Under the pieces are notes generated by a model. The model did no database searches and was not told the DNA's origin. It saw only the letters and a list, made by a program, of their open reading frames with translations. Both the position numbers and the translations under genes were made by a program. Shown here piece by piece: positions 32,061-42,700 of a DNA stretch of 64,000 bases (position 1 is the stretch's first letter; every line of letters begins with the position of its first letter). Source of the stretch: Icerya purchasi (lineage: Eukaryota > Arthropoda > Insecta > Hemiptera > Monophlebidae); NCBI GenBank assembly GCA_039619475.1, contig CM077115.1, positions 104,924,893 through 104,988,892 on the forward strand. Reading direction: 5' to 3'.

Positions 32061-33578
32061 AATTCATATTTATGTTTGTGTTGCGATTTATAGTGTGTAT
32101 TTATTGTTTCGTTACGGTGTAATTTGTCGCAGCGGAAAGTGTTGGGAACACTTAAAATCGGTGTTTACCGTGCAACTACAAGTTTGCGGCTTGGTGTACT
32201 TATTTTTTTTTTTTTTTTTTTTTGCGATTAATCGTATTGCGGTTTTCGGATATCGCGTGCGATTCCCGCCTGTTTCGTTCCGCAAACATACTTTAGGTTA
32301 ATTTATCAATTCTGGAGCGTGTGTGAGAGTGGTTGCGCGTGTATATTCGGTGCATATGTGGCGATATGTGTTCACGACCGAAGTTTAGTAGGCTCCACGG
32401 AGAATTTTTGCATTAATGTTTTGTTTTCTTCTGTTCGTTTCGAAAGTTCGGTTTTTTACGTTGAATCATCACGGTTGTCCTCCTAATAGTCGTTCCTGGT
32501 GTGATTTCGTTTATACATATATTCTTGTGTACTGTTCGTCCTCTGTGTTTTTCTTTCCTCATTTCGGTTGGAGTCCTCAACGAGTCTCTTTTGTTTTTTT
32601 GTGTTTCGTGTTTCGGGTCGCGCCCGATGGCTCGACTTTGCTTTGGATTGGTAATCGCTTTGCATAGCCGAGCATAGGTTGTTTTTGTCGTTTTCTTGAG
32701 ATGTTCGTTGACTGCGTCCACCGTTGCTAGGTGTGCGTGTGCATATATTGCTGGCTTTTGTTGTGAGACCATGGCGGTGGTGCCCTTGTTGTTTGGTGTT
32801 TCGCCGGATGTATGCACACCACATGGTGTATCCTTTCCTGTGTATCCTGTTCGCATGAACGATCAAGGTGATTTTCGGTCTGTTCGCACTAGCGGCTTGG
32901 AGTAGCTAGGTGCGGGGTTTTCGTTAACTATCCATCTTTGTTCGTTCGTTCTTGTTTCTCCGTGGATCGAATCGTCGGTGAGGTGATCGCTGTGAGACCT
33001 CTCCGTCATGTTCGTTTTGGGCGCTAGCGCGTATTATTTAATTCGGTTAAATATTTATTTTGTGAATTAATACATATATTTCTAGATTTAGCGCTTATTT
33101 ATATATTTAATCATGCGACGTACCTACAGTAATTACGATTAGCGCCCCGGTTATTATTTGTTACCTCTGTTACTGTTACAATTTGATCAACTTATTTGAA
33201 TTGTGGAACTTTGCTAAAAAAACCCAGAAAGTATCGTATAATCGATACTTTTTGAGAATAATGGAAATGTTTTGTGCAAACATCTTTTTATTTTGCTTTC
33301 GGAATATTTTTTAAAGGCTGGTATTTTTATCGGTAAATACTATTAAAATTTCGTAACGTATTTTAAAAGTTTTTTTATAAGCGATCGCTAAACAGATTTT
33401 TCCTTACTTATTTCGGTTATATATTATATACGCTGCAATTATGACTTCACATGGGAGAGAAAAGTTGGTAGAACACTTTCGGGAGTAGCACTGAACGTGC
33501 TTCTGTTAGCGAATCCAGGATAATATGCAGCATAAAAAAGCTATGTATCGAAACAATTTCGGAGGATGCATGACATTT
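32061..33578. other. CpG-rich to AT-rich spacer; unsupported 147-codon antisense frame
   Basis: T22 at 32202-32223. The minus strand is open at 32856-32413 (147 codons, Lys/Thr/Arg-rich, starting MRTGYTGKDTPCG) and in a second frame at 32866-32483; the plus strand is also open in part. Two strands and several frames open at once in CpG-rich sequence argues for composition and not a gene. I recognise no domain. 33020-33578 is AT-rich with nothing to report. Confidence 0.35.
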
Positions 33579-33997
33579 TGTAGTTGTGACATTAAAGAGA
33601 CCTGCGGTCAACCGGAAGCGCTAGCTTCTGATAATAAATAATCACGAGTCGTACGAGAGAGGGTAGTATTTTTACGGCATTTATGTTGTTTAGATTTTAT
33701 GACCAGCATAAAACTCTTGGTGTTGACGGAAAAAGAAGTATATAAAAAAAGAGCGTAACGCTAAGACTGATGTTGTGTCGCAGTTGAGACGTAATCTTAG
33801 AGAACATGCTTCCGAATCGGGCTTGGCACTATTAATGCACTTGGAACACAAAAAGTGTAATTGTAACAGTTAACCGCGACAGTTAATAATTTGGTTACCT
33901 GGTTATCAGAACGTGTTATTGTTGTTTAACAGGCCGCGATTAATTCGATTACATGGTAAAGTGTGCGTAGTAACCGGCTCAGCCGTCTGACGTAACG
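33579..33997 (+). mobile_element. LTR-like block with TATA box (Gypsy-type), possible solo LTR
   Basis: The block begins TGTAGTTGTGACATT and runs for 419 bases to the base before TGGTGACCC. It includes a TATA box (33739-33750) about 160 bases in, and a CpG-rich downstream end. TG start, internal TATA box and a following TGGTGACCC (the primer-site word of many arthropod Gypsy elements, e.g. TGGTGACCCCGACGTGA) fit a 5' LTR. It ends GTAACG and not CA, so the end is mutated or misplaced. No second LTR and no pol were found. Confidence 0.4.
33739..33750 (+). promoter_or_regulatory. TATA box of the LTR-like block
   Basis: TATATAAAAAAA about 160 bases into the presumed LTR, at a position usual for the U3 promoter of an LTR. 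Confidence 0.4.
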
Positions 33998-34006
33998 TGG
34001 TGACCC
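33998..34006 (+). other. Primer-binding-site-like TGGTGACCC
   Basis: TGGTGACCC followed by ACCCGGTCTATTGATG. The first nine bases equal the Gypsy-type site, the rest is diverged. An ATG 70 bases on (34076) opens only 19 codons (MTRNKQKLKNIITVDKRTR). Confidence 0.4.
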
Positions 34007-34239
34007 ACCCGGTCTATTGATGCATATTTCGAATATTCTCCTCGTGCTTAGTTGTATACACTGTTGTAGTTAAAAATGACCCGAAATAAACAAAAATTGA
34101 AAAACATCATAACTGTTGATAAAAGAACCCGTTAATACAAATAGAGTAATTATAGAATGAAATTATTTAGAACAGATCGGGCGAACCGTTATCTGATAGT
34201 GGGAGAGAAAAAAAACAAATTTAAATTATATCAATTATT

Positions 34240-34475
34240 TTTATTGAACAATAATATAAAATTCTTATTAAACAGAAATTATTTTTAAATTAAAAATTAA
34301 AACGTGCCGACATGTTTCGGAGTCACTTGCTCCATATTCATGGCGTTAATAATTAAAGTTAATAATTATTAACGCCATGAATATGGAGCGAGTGACTCCG
34401 AAACATGTCGGCGCGTTTTAATTTTTAATGTAAAAATAATTTCCGTTTAATAAAGATTTTATGTTGTTCGATAAA
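34240..34475. repeat. Foldback element, about 115-bp arms, with two copies of the 'ccgaaacatgtcgg' motif
   Basis: The left arm (34240-34354) and right arm (34361-34475) are reverse complements with few mismatches, for example GGAGTCACTTGCTCCATATT against AATATGGAGCGAGTGACTCC. Each arm, read towards its outer end, contains 'acgcc', 'atgaata', 'tggagc...gactcc', 'gaaac', 'atgtc', 'ggcg'. These could form two small stems (cgcc/ggcg and ggag/ctcc) around a GAAAC...GTC core. Foldback pairs of this sort occur with Penelope-like or other non-autonomous elements; no protein is encoded. Confidence 0.7.
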
Positions 34476-35640
34476 GTGTTAATACAGAAATGGAAGAAAA
34501 TAATTTTAACCTAAATATTAAAAAGTATATCAATTATATTTCTCATACAATGACGTGGTGCAAAAATGAATCGCGGCGCGCTTCAGTAGTCTTCGGTAAC
34601 ATCCAATGAGAGTTGGTCAATTTCGTTACCAGCTTTCAAGCAACAATCGCATGATCGCTACGAAAGAACCGAAGTAGTAAAACGTAAGCTGCACCTGGAA
34701 GAACACGATTCTCACGCATCCGGTCAATGTTAAAGAGTTGAGTGTTTAAAATTATCATTTTCTGGTATATATGCGTAAGGGACGGAAAAAGTGCCTTAAG
34801 CAGGTTTACAGAGGAACGCAACCTTAACATGGTGCAGATGAAAGGGAAGGCGGTTCTCGAATGATTCTTGATATTTCGAGTTTTGCGTGGACAGCGGAAT
34901 TCGGCGTCGTAAGCACGGCCAGCTAATTTCACCTTTACCGATAGAGGAAAAAGAATAGATGCGCCGTGGAGGATGCGAGCGCACAGTACTGACACGGCGA
35001 GCAACGTGTACACGCTGCGGAGGACGGAGCCGACCGAGTAGTGACTTCTGGTTGCTCGGAAGTGCGTAGTCAGTCGTGAAAAGCCGATGCAGTATTGAAA
35101 CAGCCGCAGCATTTTCCAGCGACGAATATCTACTTTTTCATCAGTTTCCTCCTTTCGATGGACAGACCGTCATCTCCACATGCTGTTACCGACTGTCTTC
35201 TCGGAAGCGCACCCGCATCCGCATAACTTTCCGAGAAGAACGTGTACACCGGGACACAAGCGCAGAGTGGTGCTTGAAGCGGCGGACGGCGAGATGCTGT
35301 TAATGTCGAGGAAAGTTCCACAAGAGATGGGCACGATGCGGCCAAGGGGCGGCGAATGTAGCCCGATTCTGGGAAAATTTTGCGCGCTGCGAAAGAAGGA
35401 ACGTGCAGAAAGTAGCGTGAAACGCAGCGGTTGTGTTGTGTCTTCAGCATTTAGTCTGGCGACTGCTCGGCCACTCTGGACCAGCGAAACAATAACAGCC
35501 ATCTTCTCGCGTATGTATTATTATTTTGCATATAATATCCAAATCCATTCCTCCTACTCCCTCTTCGTCCTTTTCCTTCTTTTTTCCTCGCCGAGCGCCT
35601 TATTCGACTTTTAGCCATTAGATACTTCCTTAGCTGCCGC
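34476..35640. other. CpG-rich block, candidate host promoter or first exon region
   Basis: From about 34.86 to 35.50 kb CpG is dense on both strands (gcgccgtgg, gccgaccgag, ggcggacggcg, ggggcggcgaa), in contrast with the AT-rich flanks. The word GTAGTCAGTCGTG near 35068 resembles an insect initiator (TCAGT). Frames of 110-158 codons are open on both strands (34636-35112 minus, 35180-35614 plus, 35170-35502 minus), but none has a recognisable domain. No TATA box is evident. It may be a regulatory region or 5' exon of a host gene; composition alone is the evidence. Confidence 0.3.
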
Positions 35641-36828
35641 TCGCGCGATTGTCTCTCCGAAATTCCGCATTATTGCCGTTTTTTATCTTCCGCGAATTTT
35701 AGGTATACACATATTGCGAAAGAAAGAGAAAATTGAAAGAAAGCGAGAAAAAAAAAGGCTATTGTTATTATCTTTTTTGTCGAGTAGTTGTCGACCACTA
35801 TATATTGCTCAAATTTAAATCGCGTGTTGCTCATTCGTTTCCAATGTTAGTGGAGTAATTATAAAGTCGATAATGCCGCATACCAGCCAGCACGATTCTT
35901 TTCGATGAAAAGTGTTCGTTGTCGTTGTCGAGTTGGATATCCAGTCCGTCTGAATGACTAGCGGTTGTTGCAGCAGCCTTTATGATCATCGCAATGATCA
36001 TGGAATGTGGTCCTCTCGTTAAGACATCGACGCCACCGTTCAATGGAATTAACATACCAGCGCTTGTGCTCTTACTTCATCTTCCTAACAGTAAGTAAAG
36101 TGTAGCTTCCTTTTTTTTTTTTCCCATTCTTTTATGATTTATTTATTTTTATATATATGTATTTATTTATTGTTATCCAAAGCGCGCAAGACGCAATATT
36201 AATAATAATTTCGGAATATTCAGAGATGAATCGAGTTAATTAAATCAAATCAAATCAAATCAAATTTTATTTCTTCTTTAAACGAAACAAGCAACAGTCG
36301 TTTTCACTTAAAATAAAATGAAAATAAATAAATTGAATAGGGACAAAATTAGTGAAAATAAGGATCCTTCAAATCGTTTTATATTATCGAATGAGGTTCA
36401 TTTACAATAATATTGGCAGATGAAAAAGCTTCAGCTACCGGACAGCAATTTATTCTGCGCCATCGCATAATTAGCATGCAGGTGCATCCACAAATTTTTA
36501 GCGGGGGAAAGGACGACGAAAAGCATGATCGCTTCAGTGAAGATTGAAATAGTCTCCATTATTACGCTTTGGAATATACATATATTTTTTTTCACTCTTT
36601 TTCATTTATATCATACTCGTCAATATACGAATAAAAAAAAAAAAGAAAACAGCAACGAATTCATTAAATATTCCATTCCATGAATACATGTTTCATATTT
36701 AATAATCTACGAAAGAAGGAAGGAACATATTTTGAATTAAAATTTATCTATGTATTACAATAAAAAATTCAGGAAGGCGAATAAGAAAAAATAAAAAAGT
36801 ATAAAAAGTAAATATATATATATATATA
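35641..36828. other. Spacer with (AAATC)n and (TA)n tracts
   Basis: (AAATC)n of about five units at 36243-36265 and (TA)n at 36812-36829. An open 74-codon minus frame at 35831-36055 has no recognisable motif. Nothing else supported. Confidence 0.4.
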
Positions 36829-37341
36829 TATATTAATTATAATTCTTAGGCCGGTTCGCATTAGAAAAAATGTCCAAAAAAATGTTTCAATTTTGTGTAA
36901 CGTTTGTTATGTTTTAATTTTTACCGACTTACAAAAAGAAGGAGAAGTTATACACGTTCGTCGGGTGTGCCTTTTTTTTTTTTTTTTATGTTTGTTCGCG
37001 CATAACTCATATTTATATAGACCCCGATTTTACTGATCCCTTGTCCGCAATTCACGTTCAAATTCGGTGGCGGTTTTCGTTTTTGAAAACGTAATGAATA
37101 CACTTCTTATTATTGTGCGCGGGTTGATGAATAAGAAGTCCCACCATAGATAGGGAGAAGCGTGTAGTATATTGCTAATTTAATGATACCATGGAAATGC
37201 AAAAAAAGTATTATTTGTATGTAGTATGTTAAGTTGTTTCGGTAGTTTAATAAAATTTATTTATTTTTTATTATATAAAATTGGGACATTTTTGTGTTAT
37301 AAAATGTAATGGAGGCCAGCCTAAGAATTACGTTGTAATAT
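36829..37341. mobile_element. R2 family element with inverted ends, copy 1
   Basis: Ends are inverted: left TTAATTATAATTCTTAGGCC, right (reading inward) TATTACAACGTAATTCTTAG then GCTGGCC, next to a (TA)n tract on the left. Just inside are 'aaaaaatgtcc' on the left and 'gggacattttt' on the right. The middle holds a diverged member of the CCGACTTC repeat: 'ttaccgacttacaaaaagaa', then a T-run at 36971-36987 and 'atgtttgttcgcgcataact'. Other R2 copies (40.39 and 58.09 kb) share the ends but not this middle, so the middle may be a nested insertion or the full-length interior. No coding capacity. Confidence 0.6.
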
Positions 37342-37349
37342 ACTAGCAA

Positions 37350-38760
37350 TGATGAAATGCCCTTAATTTTTTTTTATTCTCTTTTTTTGCGCGAAAAAGT
37401 ATTTGTTGGGGCACGAAATGAATGACGACCGAAGGCACCAAAAAACATCGATTTTTACGTTTTATTTTTTTTTCTCACGTTCTAACGATTAAATCGATTC
37501 GAAAAAATTCATGAGTACTTAACCTTTAGCGGGAAATTTATTTAGAATGATCACATTGCTGCAGAAAATAATGTAATACGAATTTTTGGGTTTAGCGCGC
37601 AATGTTTTGAAAACGACTAAATTGGCTCGTATATTTGATGACCACAAAAAGTCGCCTTTAAACAACCTTTTATTGGCGTTCAGTGATATCCATGGTGAAG
37701 TGTCAACATGATCTTAAAAACAATTATTTAATATTTAAAATGCAATTTTGACCACGTCTCGATGTTGGAATGGTCAGTATTGTTTTAGTTTTTTGTAGAA
37801 CGGGAGGAAAATACGCCAAAAATGTATTATTTCAGATTTGTTCTTGCGGTGGGCCATGTTAAATCGTCTACTTCCGACATGCCGTTGTCTTTCAAGTGAT
37901 TATTTTTTTCTACCGTTCTAGTGGCTCATAATTTTTAACAAAAATTCACAAATAAACTCGACCACATTTGATTTTGCAAAAAACTTTTTTTATATTCTAA
38001 ATAACTTAAGAAAACATACTTGTAAATATAAGACAATTTGGATATACTACAATGGTGCAAAATAATTTTACAAAATGTTTCCTTCAAATATGAATTATCT
38101 AAATATTGAAAATCATTCTTTAAAGTAATTAATTATTAAGTAACTAATACTTTCTATTCATCTACTAATTATTATACAACTCGTAAGATATTTTTAGAAT
38201 TTTGTGTTTTTTTATGTAATATTTTGAATTTGTGTCAGTCTGGTTATTATTGTCTGTTGAAAACGCTTATTAACTGACTACTTCATTACAAAAGTCTCGA
38301 ACATATACATCGATAATATATTTTATTTTACTTGGCAACTTATAGTTCTTTGTGCTAGAGCAGTAGCACCAGTGCACTTTCCAACTTATATAAGGGGGAG
38401 AGTAGAGTGGTGTTATTGTTTCTGTTTCAGATTCATTATCTTCTGCTAGTTATTATTATATTAATATAAGAAACTTTGGATTATAAAAGAGCGGTAAAAT
38501 CAAATTCTCATAAATTAAAATTATTATTTTAATTTTTAATATTTCTTACGCTACACTATATTTTTTTTTTTTTGACTATTAAAATCGATGTGAATCTTCA
38601 TATATTTTTTTAAAATTTGACTAAATGAAATATAACTAATGATCATTTAGACACCATTCCGTGCTAAAAAATCTCACCCGAAATTTTACATATTATGTCA
38701 GATGAGATCTCGTATTCAGATTTCAAGAGATCAAAATTTACTCGAGATGCTTATGGTAGA
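37350..38760 (-). repeat. RepA copy 2, inverse orientation to copy 1
   Basis: Reverse-complement match to 10719-12190. It starts at 'gatgaaatgccctt', and passes through 'ttaaaatgcaattttgacca', 'gaaaatcattctttaaagta', 'gtcagtctggttattattgt', 'cttggcaacttatagttctt' and 'gaaactttggattataaaag'. It ends with one palindrome arm and the centre (38508-38750). Several insertions distinguish it from copy 1 (37550-37690 has no clear counterpart). It abuts the right end of R2 copy 1 within ten bases. No open frame. Confidence 0.75.
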
Positions 38761-39341
38761 TTTTTTTTATTATGTGTCTTTTTTTTTAACATAAATTCAA
38801 TCCGAGATTAAACTCGGAAAAGGAATGATGGACAACGAAGGAAATGTTAACAAAAGGGGTAAAAGAAACATTACAATAAATCGTAGAAAACCTAAATATT
38901 AACACATATCAGAATAAAAATTACAACCGTCTTCCGTTAGAACGTTGCATTTCGTAGATTAGTTTTAATTCTGAGCCAGCGAAATGGGGGCTAACTTAAC
39001 CGCGATTCTGTAAAGTACAAAAATATTTTGTAAGAAAACGAATTTTGATTTATAGATAGGGAAATTGTAATATATTAGAGTTAATATTTAAAAAGAAGAG
39101 TTGTTGATGTTTTTCGAAAACTGTACACATACTACTACTGCCCTTAGTGGTACAATTTGTAATGAATAAAATTATCTTAAAAATCGTTCGTTTTGCAGAC
39201 TTGGAGATTTTATTAAAATAGATTTCACCTTTTTTTTCGCTACTTTTTACATCGTAATCGGTCGTCCTTTTTAGAAATTTCCTCTTACAGTTTAATTTTT
39301 CGTAGTTTTAAAAAAATTCTCTTCATTTTTTTTCTCTTTCA
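38761..39341. other. AT-rich spacer, nothing recognised
   Basis: No frame, terminal repeat or motif supported. Confidence 0.4.
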
Positions 39342-39653
39342 TTTTAGCATCGAGTTTACTATTTGAAAAAGCCAGCTTTCAAAAAAAGGATCGAAAAGCT
39401 AATGAATCGGAGGGAAATTATTGAAAAGACGAAAGAACGAACAATTGCATACAATTACACGCGCAACTGCGGCGAAAGTCGACAATGGGTTTATAGAAGA
39501 ATAATTTTGTTAAGAACGATGGAAATGCAAAGAGCCGAGAGCATCGATGACGTGAACAGAGAATCTCTTCCGTTTTGTCTGCCGCGGGGGTTTTTTTTCT
39601 TCTCCTTTTTTATTTTTTCAATACTAGCAGAAAGAATTTATTCAATAAGTTGA
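39342..39653 (+). other. Possible exon: splice-acceptor-like tract before a 96-codon frame
   Basis: A pyrimidine tract ending 'ctctttcattttag' (AG at 39346-39347) precedes a frame open from 39348 through ATG 39363 to 39653: RIEKLMNRREIIEKTKERTI, then MEMQRAESIDDVNRESLPFC. The first 80 residues are charged and helical in character. The last 20 (GFFFFSFFIFSILAERIYSI) follow a T-run and look non-coding. No donor site is convincing and no family is recognised, so this is only a candidate. Confidence 0.15.
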
Positions 39654-40319
39654 GCAGGTCAGATTACGTGCTCTTTTGAGTTTTTCTTAAACCGTCAGCG
39701 ATGTAAAACGCTTCTTGCAGTCTGCGCAAGTAATCCGGCAGTTAATTTTGAATTTTCGAGGGCTACCCGTTATTTAACCGTATGAAAAACGTTTGCAATG
39801 CGAATTTTTCGAGTGTTCCGATTGTAACCGCATAAAATTTAAAAAAAAAAAGAAAAAAGAGAAAAACACCAAAACCTTGTTATAGTACGAGTCTGGTTGT
39901 CTCAAATTACGTTTTCCCCCTTCTAGAGTAAGAAAATCGCGACCATTGTCCCTGTGCGAGACAAATTACATTTCCACTACTGCCGGACGGTGTTCGAAGC
40001 CTAGTGTCGTTTTTATAACGTTCGTTTTATCGGCCAACGTAAAATACTTATCCATATTGATTATTTTCTTTCGGATTTATCTATTTTACAACGTTATCAC
40101 AATGTACACATTAATCAGGCATTCAGTATCGGTCGATATATGGGGAACGCCTATTATTATTATTAGAAAATTTGTTGTTAATCGGCGCAATTAAATACGT
40201 AAAGAAATTTATTTATTCCGAAATAATTCGCCGTTCAGTTTCGGGACAGACAAAAAGTAGTATACATTTTGGATAAAAAGGGTTATTTATGCAGAGCTTT
40301 TTTTTGTTTTTTTCGGTAC

Positions 40320-40321
<2 letters not shown>
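39654..40321. other. Spacer, nothing recognised
   Basis: A-rich at 39838-39866; an 82-codon plus frame (39946-40194) is without recognised motifs. Confidence 0.4.
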
Positions 40322-40392
<71 letters not shown>

Positions 40393-40762
40393 TACAACGT
40401 AATTCTTAGAAAAAATGTCCCAATTTTATGTAACGCTAAATGTCCCAAAAAAATGTCTCAATTTTATGTAACGTTTGTTATATTTTGTAGGATTTTTGTT
40501 ATTGTTATTTAAAAAATGTCACAATTTTATGTAATGAAATATGTAACGAAAAATGTAACGAAAAAATGTCTTAATTTTATATAACGGAAGTTAAATGTTA
40601 GAATAGGATTTTTGTGGTTATGTTATTTTTTGTGTGTGTTGATGCCAGTAAGAATTACGTTGTAAATTTTGATCATTTTATACAAACTATAGAAGAGAAA
40701 GAGACAGAAATGAAAGCAAAAGGGGTCAAGGGGCGCAGCCCCTTGCGAGGCCAAAATGGCCG

Positions 40763-40807
<45 letters not shown>
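40322..40807. mobile_element. R2 family element bordered by long (TA)n tracts, copy 2
   Basis: (TA)n of about 66 bases (40322-40388) is followed directly by TTAATTACAACGTAATTCTT, then four to five tandem variants of 'aaaatgtc(c/t)(c/t)aattttatgtaac' (40415-40590). Next comes the inverted end AAGAATTACGTTGTAAATTT (40651-40670), a conserved tail 'tatagaagagaaagagacag', 'ggggtcaaggggcgcagccc', and a second (TA)n tract (40766-40807). The tail is shared with 58.23-58.31 kb, so the repeat reaches beyond the inverted ends. A 76-codon frame across it is not a gene. Confidence 0.65.
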
Positions 40808-40812
<5 letters not shown>

Positions 40813-42269
40813 ATGAGGCGGTCTTATTTAACTTTATAATTTAATTAATTTCTAACGGATCATCCGATTAGTATCTTTTTCGGTAAAATAGTACCGCCTT
40901 GGCGATATAACTCAGCAAAAGATCTTCTCAAAAATTCATTAATGTAAAGTAAAAACAAAAAGAAAAATAAAAGTCAACCAAGCTCGCTTCGTTAATGTTA
41001 CAATAGTCTTAAAATGTTTTCAATATTCGTTGCGAAATATTCCCGAAATTTGTGGGGTTTTTGGATAGTGAAATAAATCTGTACTTGTGAAAATATTAAA
41101 AAAAAACAATATTTTAAACGCGAAAAATAATATTTTTTAAATTATTTATATATGTATAGCGCCTATAATTGAAGAGAAATATTTCAAGAAAATTATTATT
41201 TTAGATGCTTTCATGTTGGACAACAACAGATCTCTAGATTATACTGTTATAAATTCTAGCAAGATTCGAGGCAGTTATTTTATAACATGCATTTATATGA
41301 TTTGACGGTAAAACCTTTCCGTAAATCTGAACCTGAAGGTAAAAATTATTTAGATTTATGCAAATTGAAAGCTTATCAGGTTAACTATATAAATACGGAA
41401 GATTATAGAATAATCGGCTCGAATCTTTAAATATATAGGCCAAATATCAAACGAAAAATAACGCGCTTTCAGAAAAGTCAATAACGCCTACACTAGACAA
41501 ACTTGTGTTTCAGCGGCAAAATTCGTTGAATCCCAAGCCTTCGGTAGTAGTCTAACTGTCTTTACCATATTATTTGATTAGGTGTTTTTGGCCTCCACCG
41601 GGACCGTTTATACTCCAAACGATCACCTGCGAATATATGTTTATTATTTTACGCCAACGATTACAAGCTATTACATTATCAGTTACCGTCACATTTTATA
41701 GTAGTGCGGTTGTAAATTATTAACCTTTCCGTGTTGTCGTGCTTCGCCGACATTGTCAGAGTTTATGCAGTTCACTCGCTCCGACAGAACATACTATTTT
41801 CGGGTTTCCTTCTCGCTTGTTAACTTTTAGTTTTGCTCGATATGATTCCTGATCAGGAACTTTCCGGCGGCCAATCACTCAAGAAACGCACAGCGAAGAG
41901 CGTCACTTCGGACTGAACAAATATGCTACAGGACATTTTTGATTATAGTAGTAGTCGGTTACTAAAATATGAGATCGCCTTTCATAGCACTAGGCAAAAA
42001 TAGTTTATTTAAATTGAATATCCATCATTTTCAGTTAGAAGTGAGACAGACTGTTCCCATAGGAATGGTAAATAATCAATGATCGGCGCGGACGCGAAGG
42101 AAACACTAATATAGAGGCCATTGCGGCCGCACTCGCATTAAGATTTGCCTACGATTTTTCTTCTTGCAGATGATTTGATGGAAAATCTTTCGCGCGCTTT
42201 TCCGCAAATGTAAATAGCAGCGAGGTGTATAACTGGAAAAATCCATCCGTCTGTTTGCGCTAAAATTTC
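40808..42269. other. AT-rich spacer, nothing recognised
   Basis: No coding frame or repeat supported; CpG density rises from about 41.7 kb. Confidence 0.4.
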
Positions 42270-42700
42270 AGCCGGGAAACGGTTGATTTCCAGTTGAAGA
42301 GAAGTCTGTCGTCGAGTTGCTTAATAAGAGGAACTGGTCGAACTTCTTGCGCTGTTTGCAAGTGTAGAGTTTGTTTAATGCTGCAGCCGCAGAAACATCG
42401 TCATCCGGATAAATGCGTCGTCGTTGTTTAATTGCGGTTCGACAAGCGAAAATAAAGCCACACCGACGGAAATTCGATTCAGACGACCGGGCGCGCTGAC
42501 GACGAAGAACCGATTTCCATTTCGCAGTAAAATCTCCGAAAAGGTCCAGTCTGCGAGCGGAAAAGCCCGGGCGCAGTTCGGAGCGGCAAATAATAATGCC
42601 GAAATCGCATTGGCCGAACGGAAGAACTGGAAAGTTGAACGAAGTGAAGCAGTCGCGAAGGAACCGCGCTAGCTACGAAGATTCGAATTAAGTCTTTGTG
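42270..42700. other. CpG-rich block with an 82-codon frame; candidate host exon or regulatory DNA
   Basis: Dense in CpG (gcgcgctgacgacgaa, gcccgggcgcag, gcagtcgcgaag) within AT-rich surroundings. The plus frame 42424-42672 reads MFNCGSTSENKATPTEIRFR and ends EALAERK-like charged sequence (IALAERKNWKVERSEAVAKE). No domain is recognised, and no clear splice signals border it. It is not shared with any repeat in this window, which fits unique host sequence. Confidence 0.25.

Noticed and set aside
31524..32301. Overlapping 172- and 136-codon plus-strand frames
   Set aside because: They run through the degenerate minisatellite, whose unit lacks stops in several frames.
32413..32866. 147- and 127-codon minus-strand frames
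   Set aside because: Two overlapping frames plus an open opposite strand in CpG-rich DNA; no domain recognised. Kept only as a note in the spacer entry.
34636..35112. 158-codon minus-strand frame
   Set aside because: Lies in a CpG-rich block where frames of 110-158 codons are open on both strands; no recognisable domain or splice signals.
36243..36265. (AAATC)n as a possible telomere-type repeat
   Set aside because: Only about five units and not TTAGG; an ordinary short tandem repeat.
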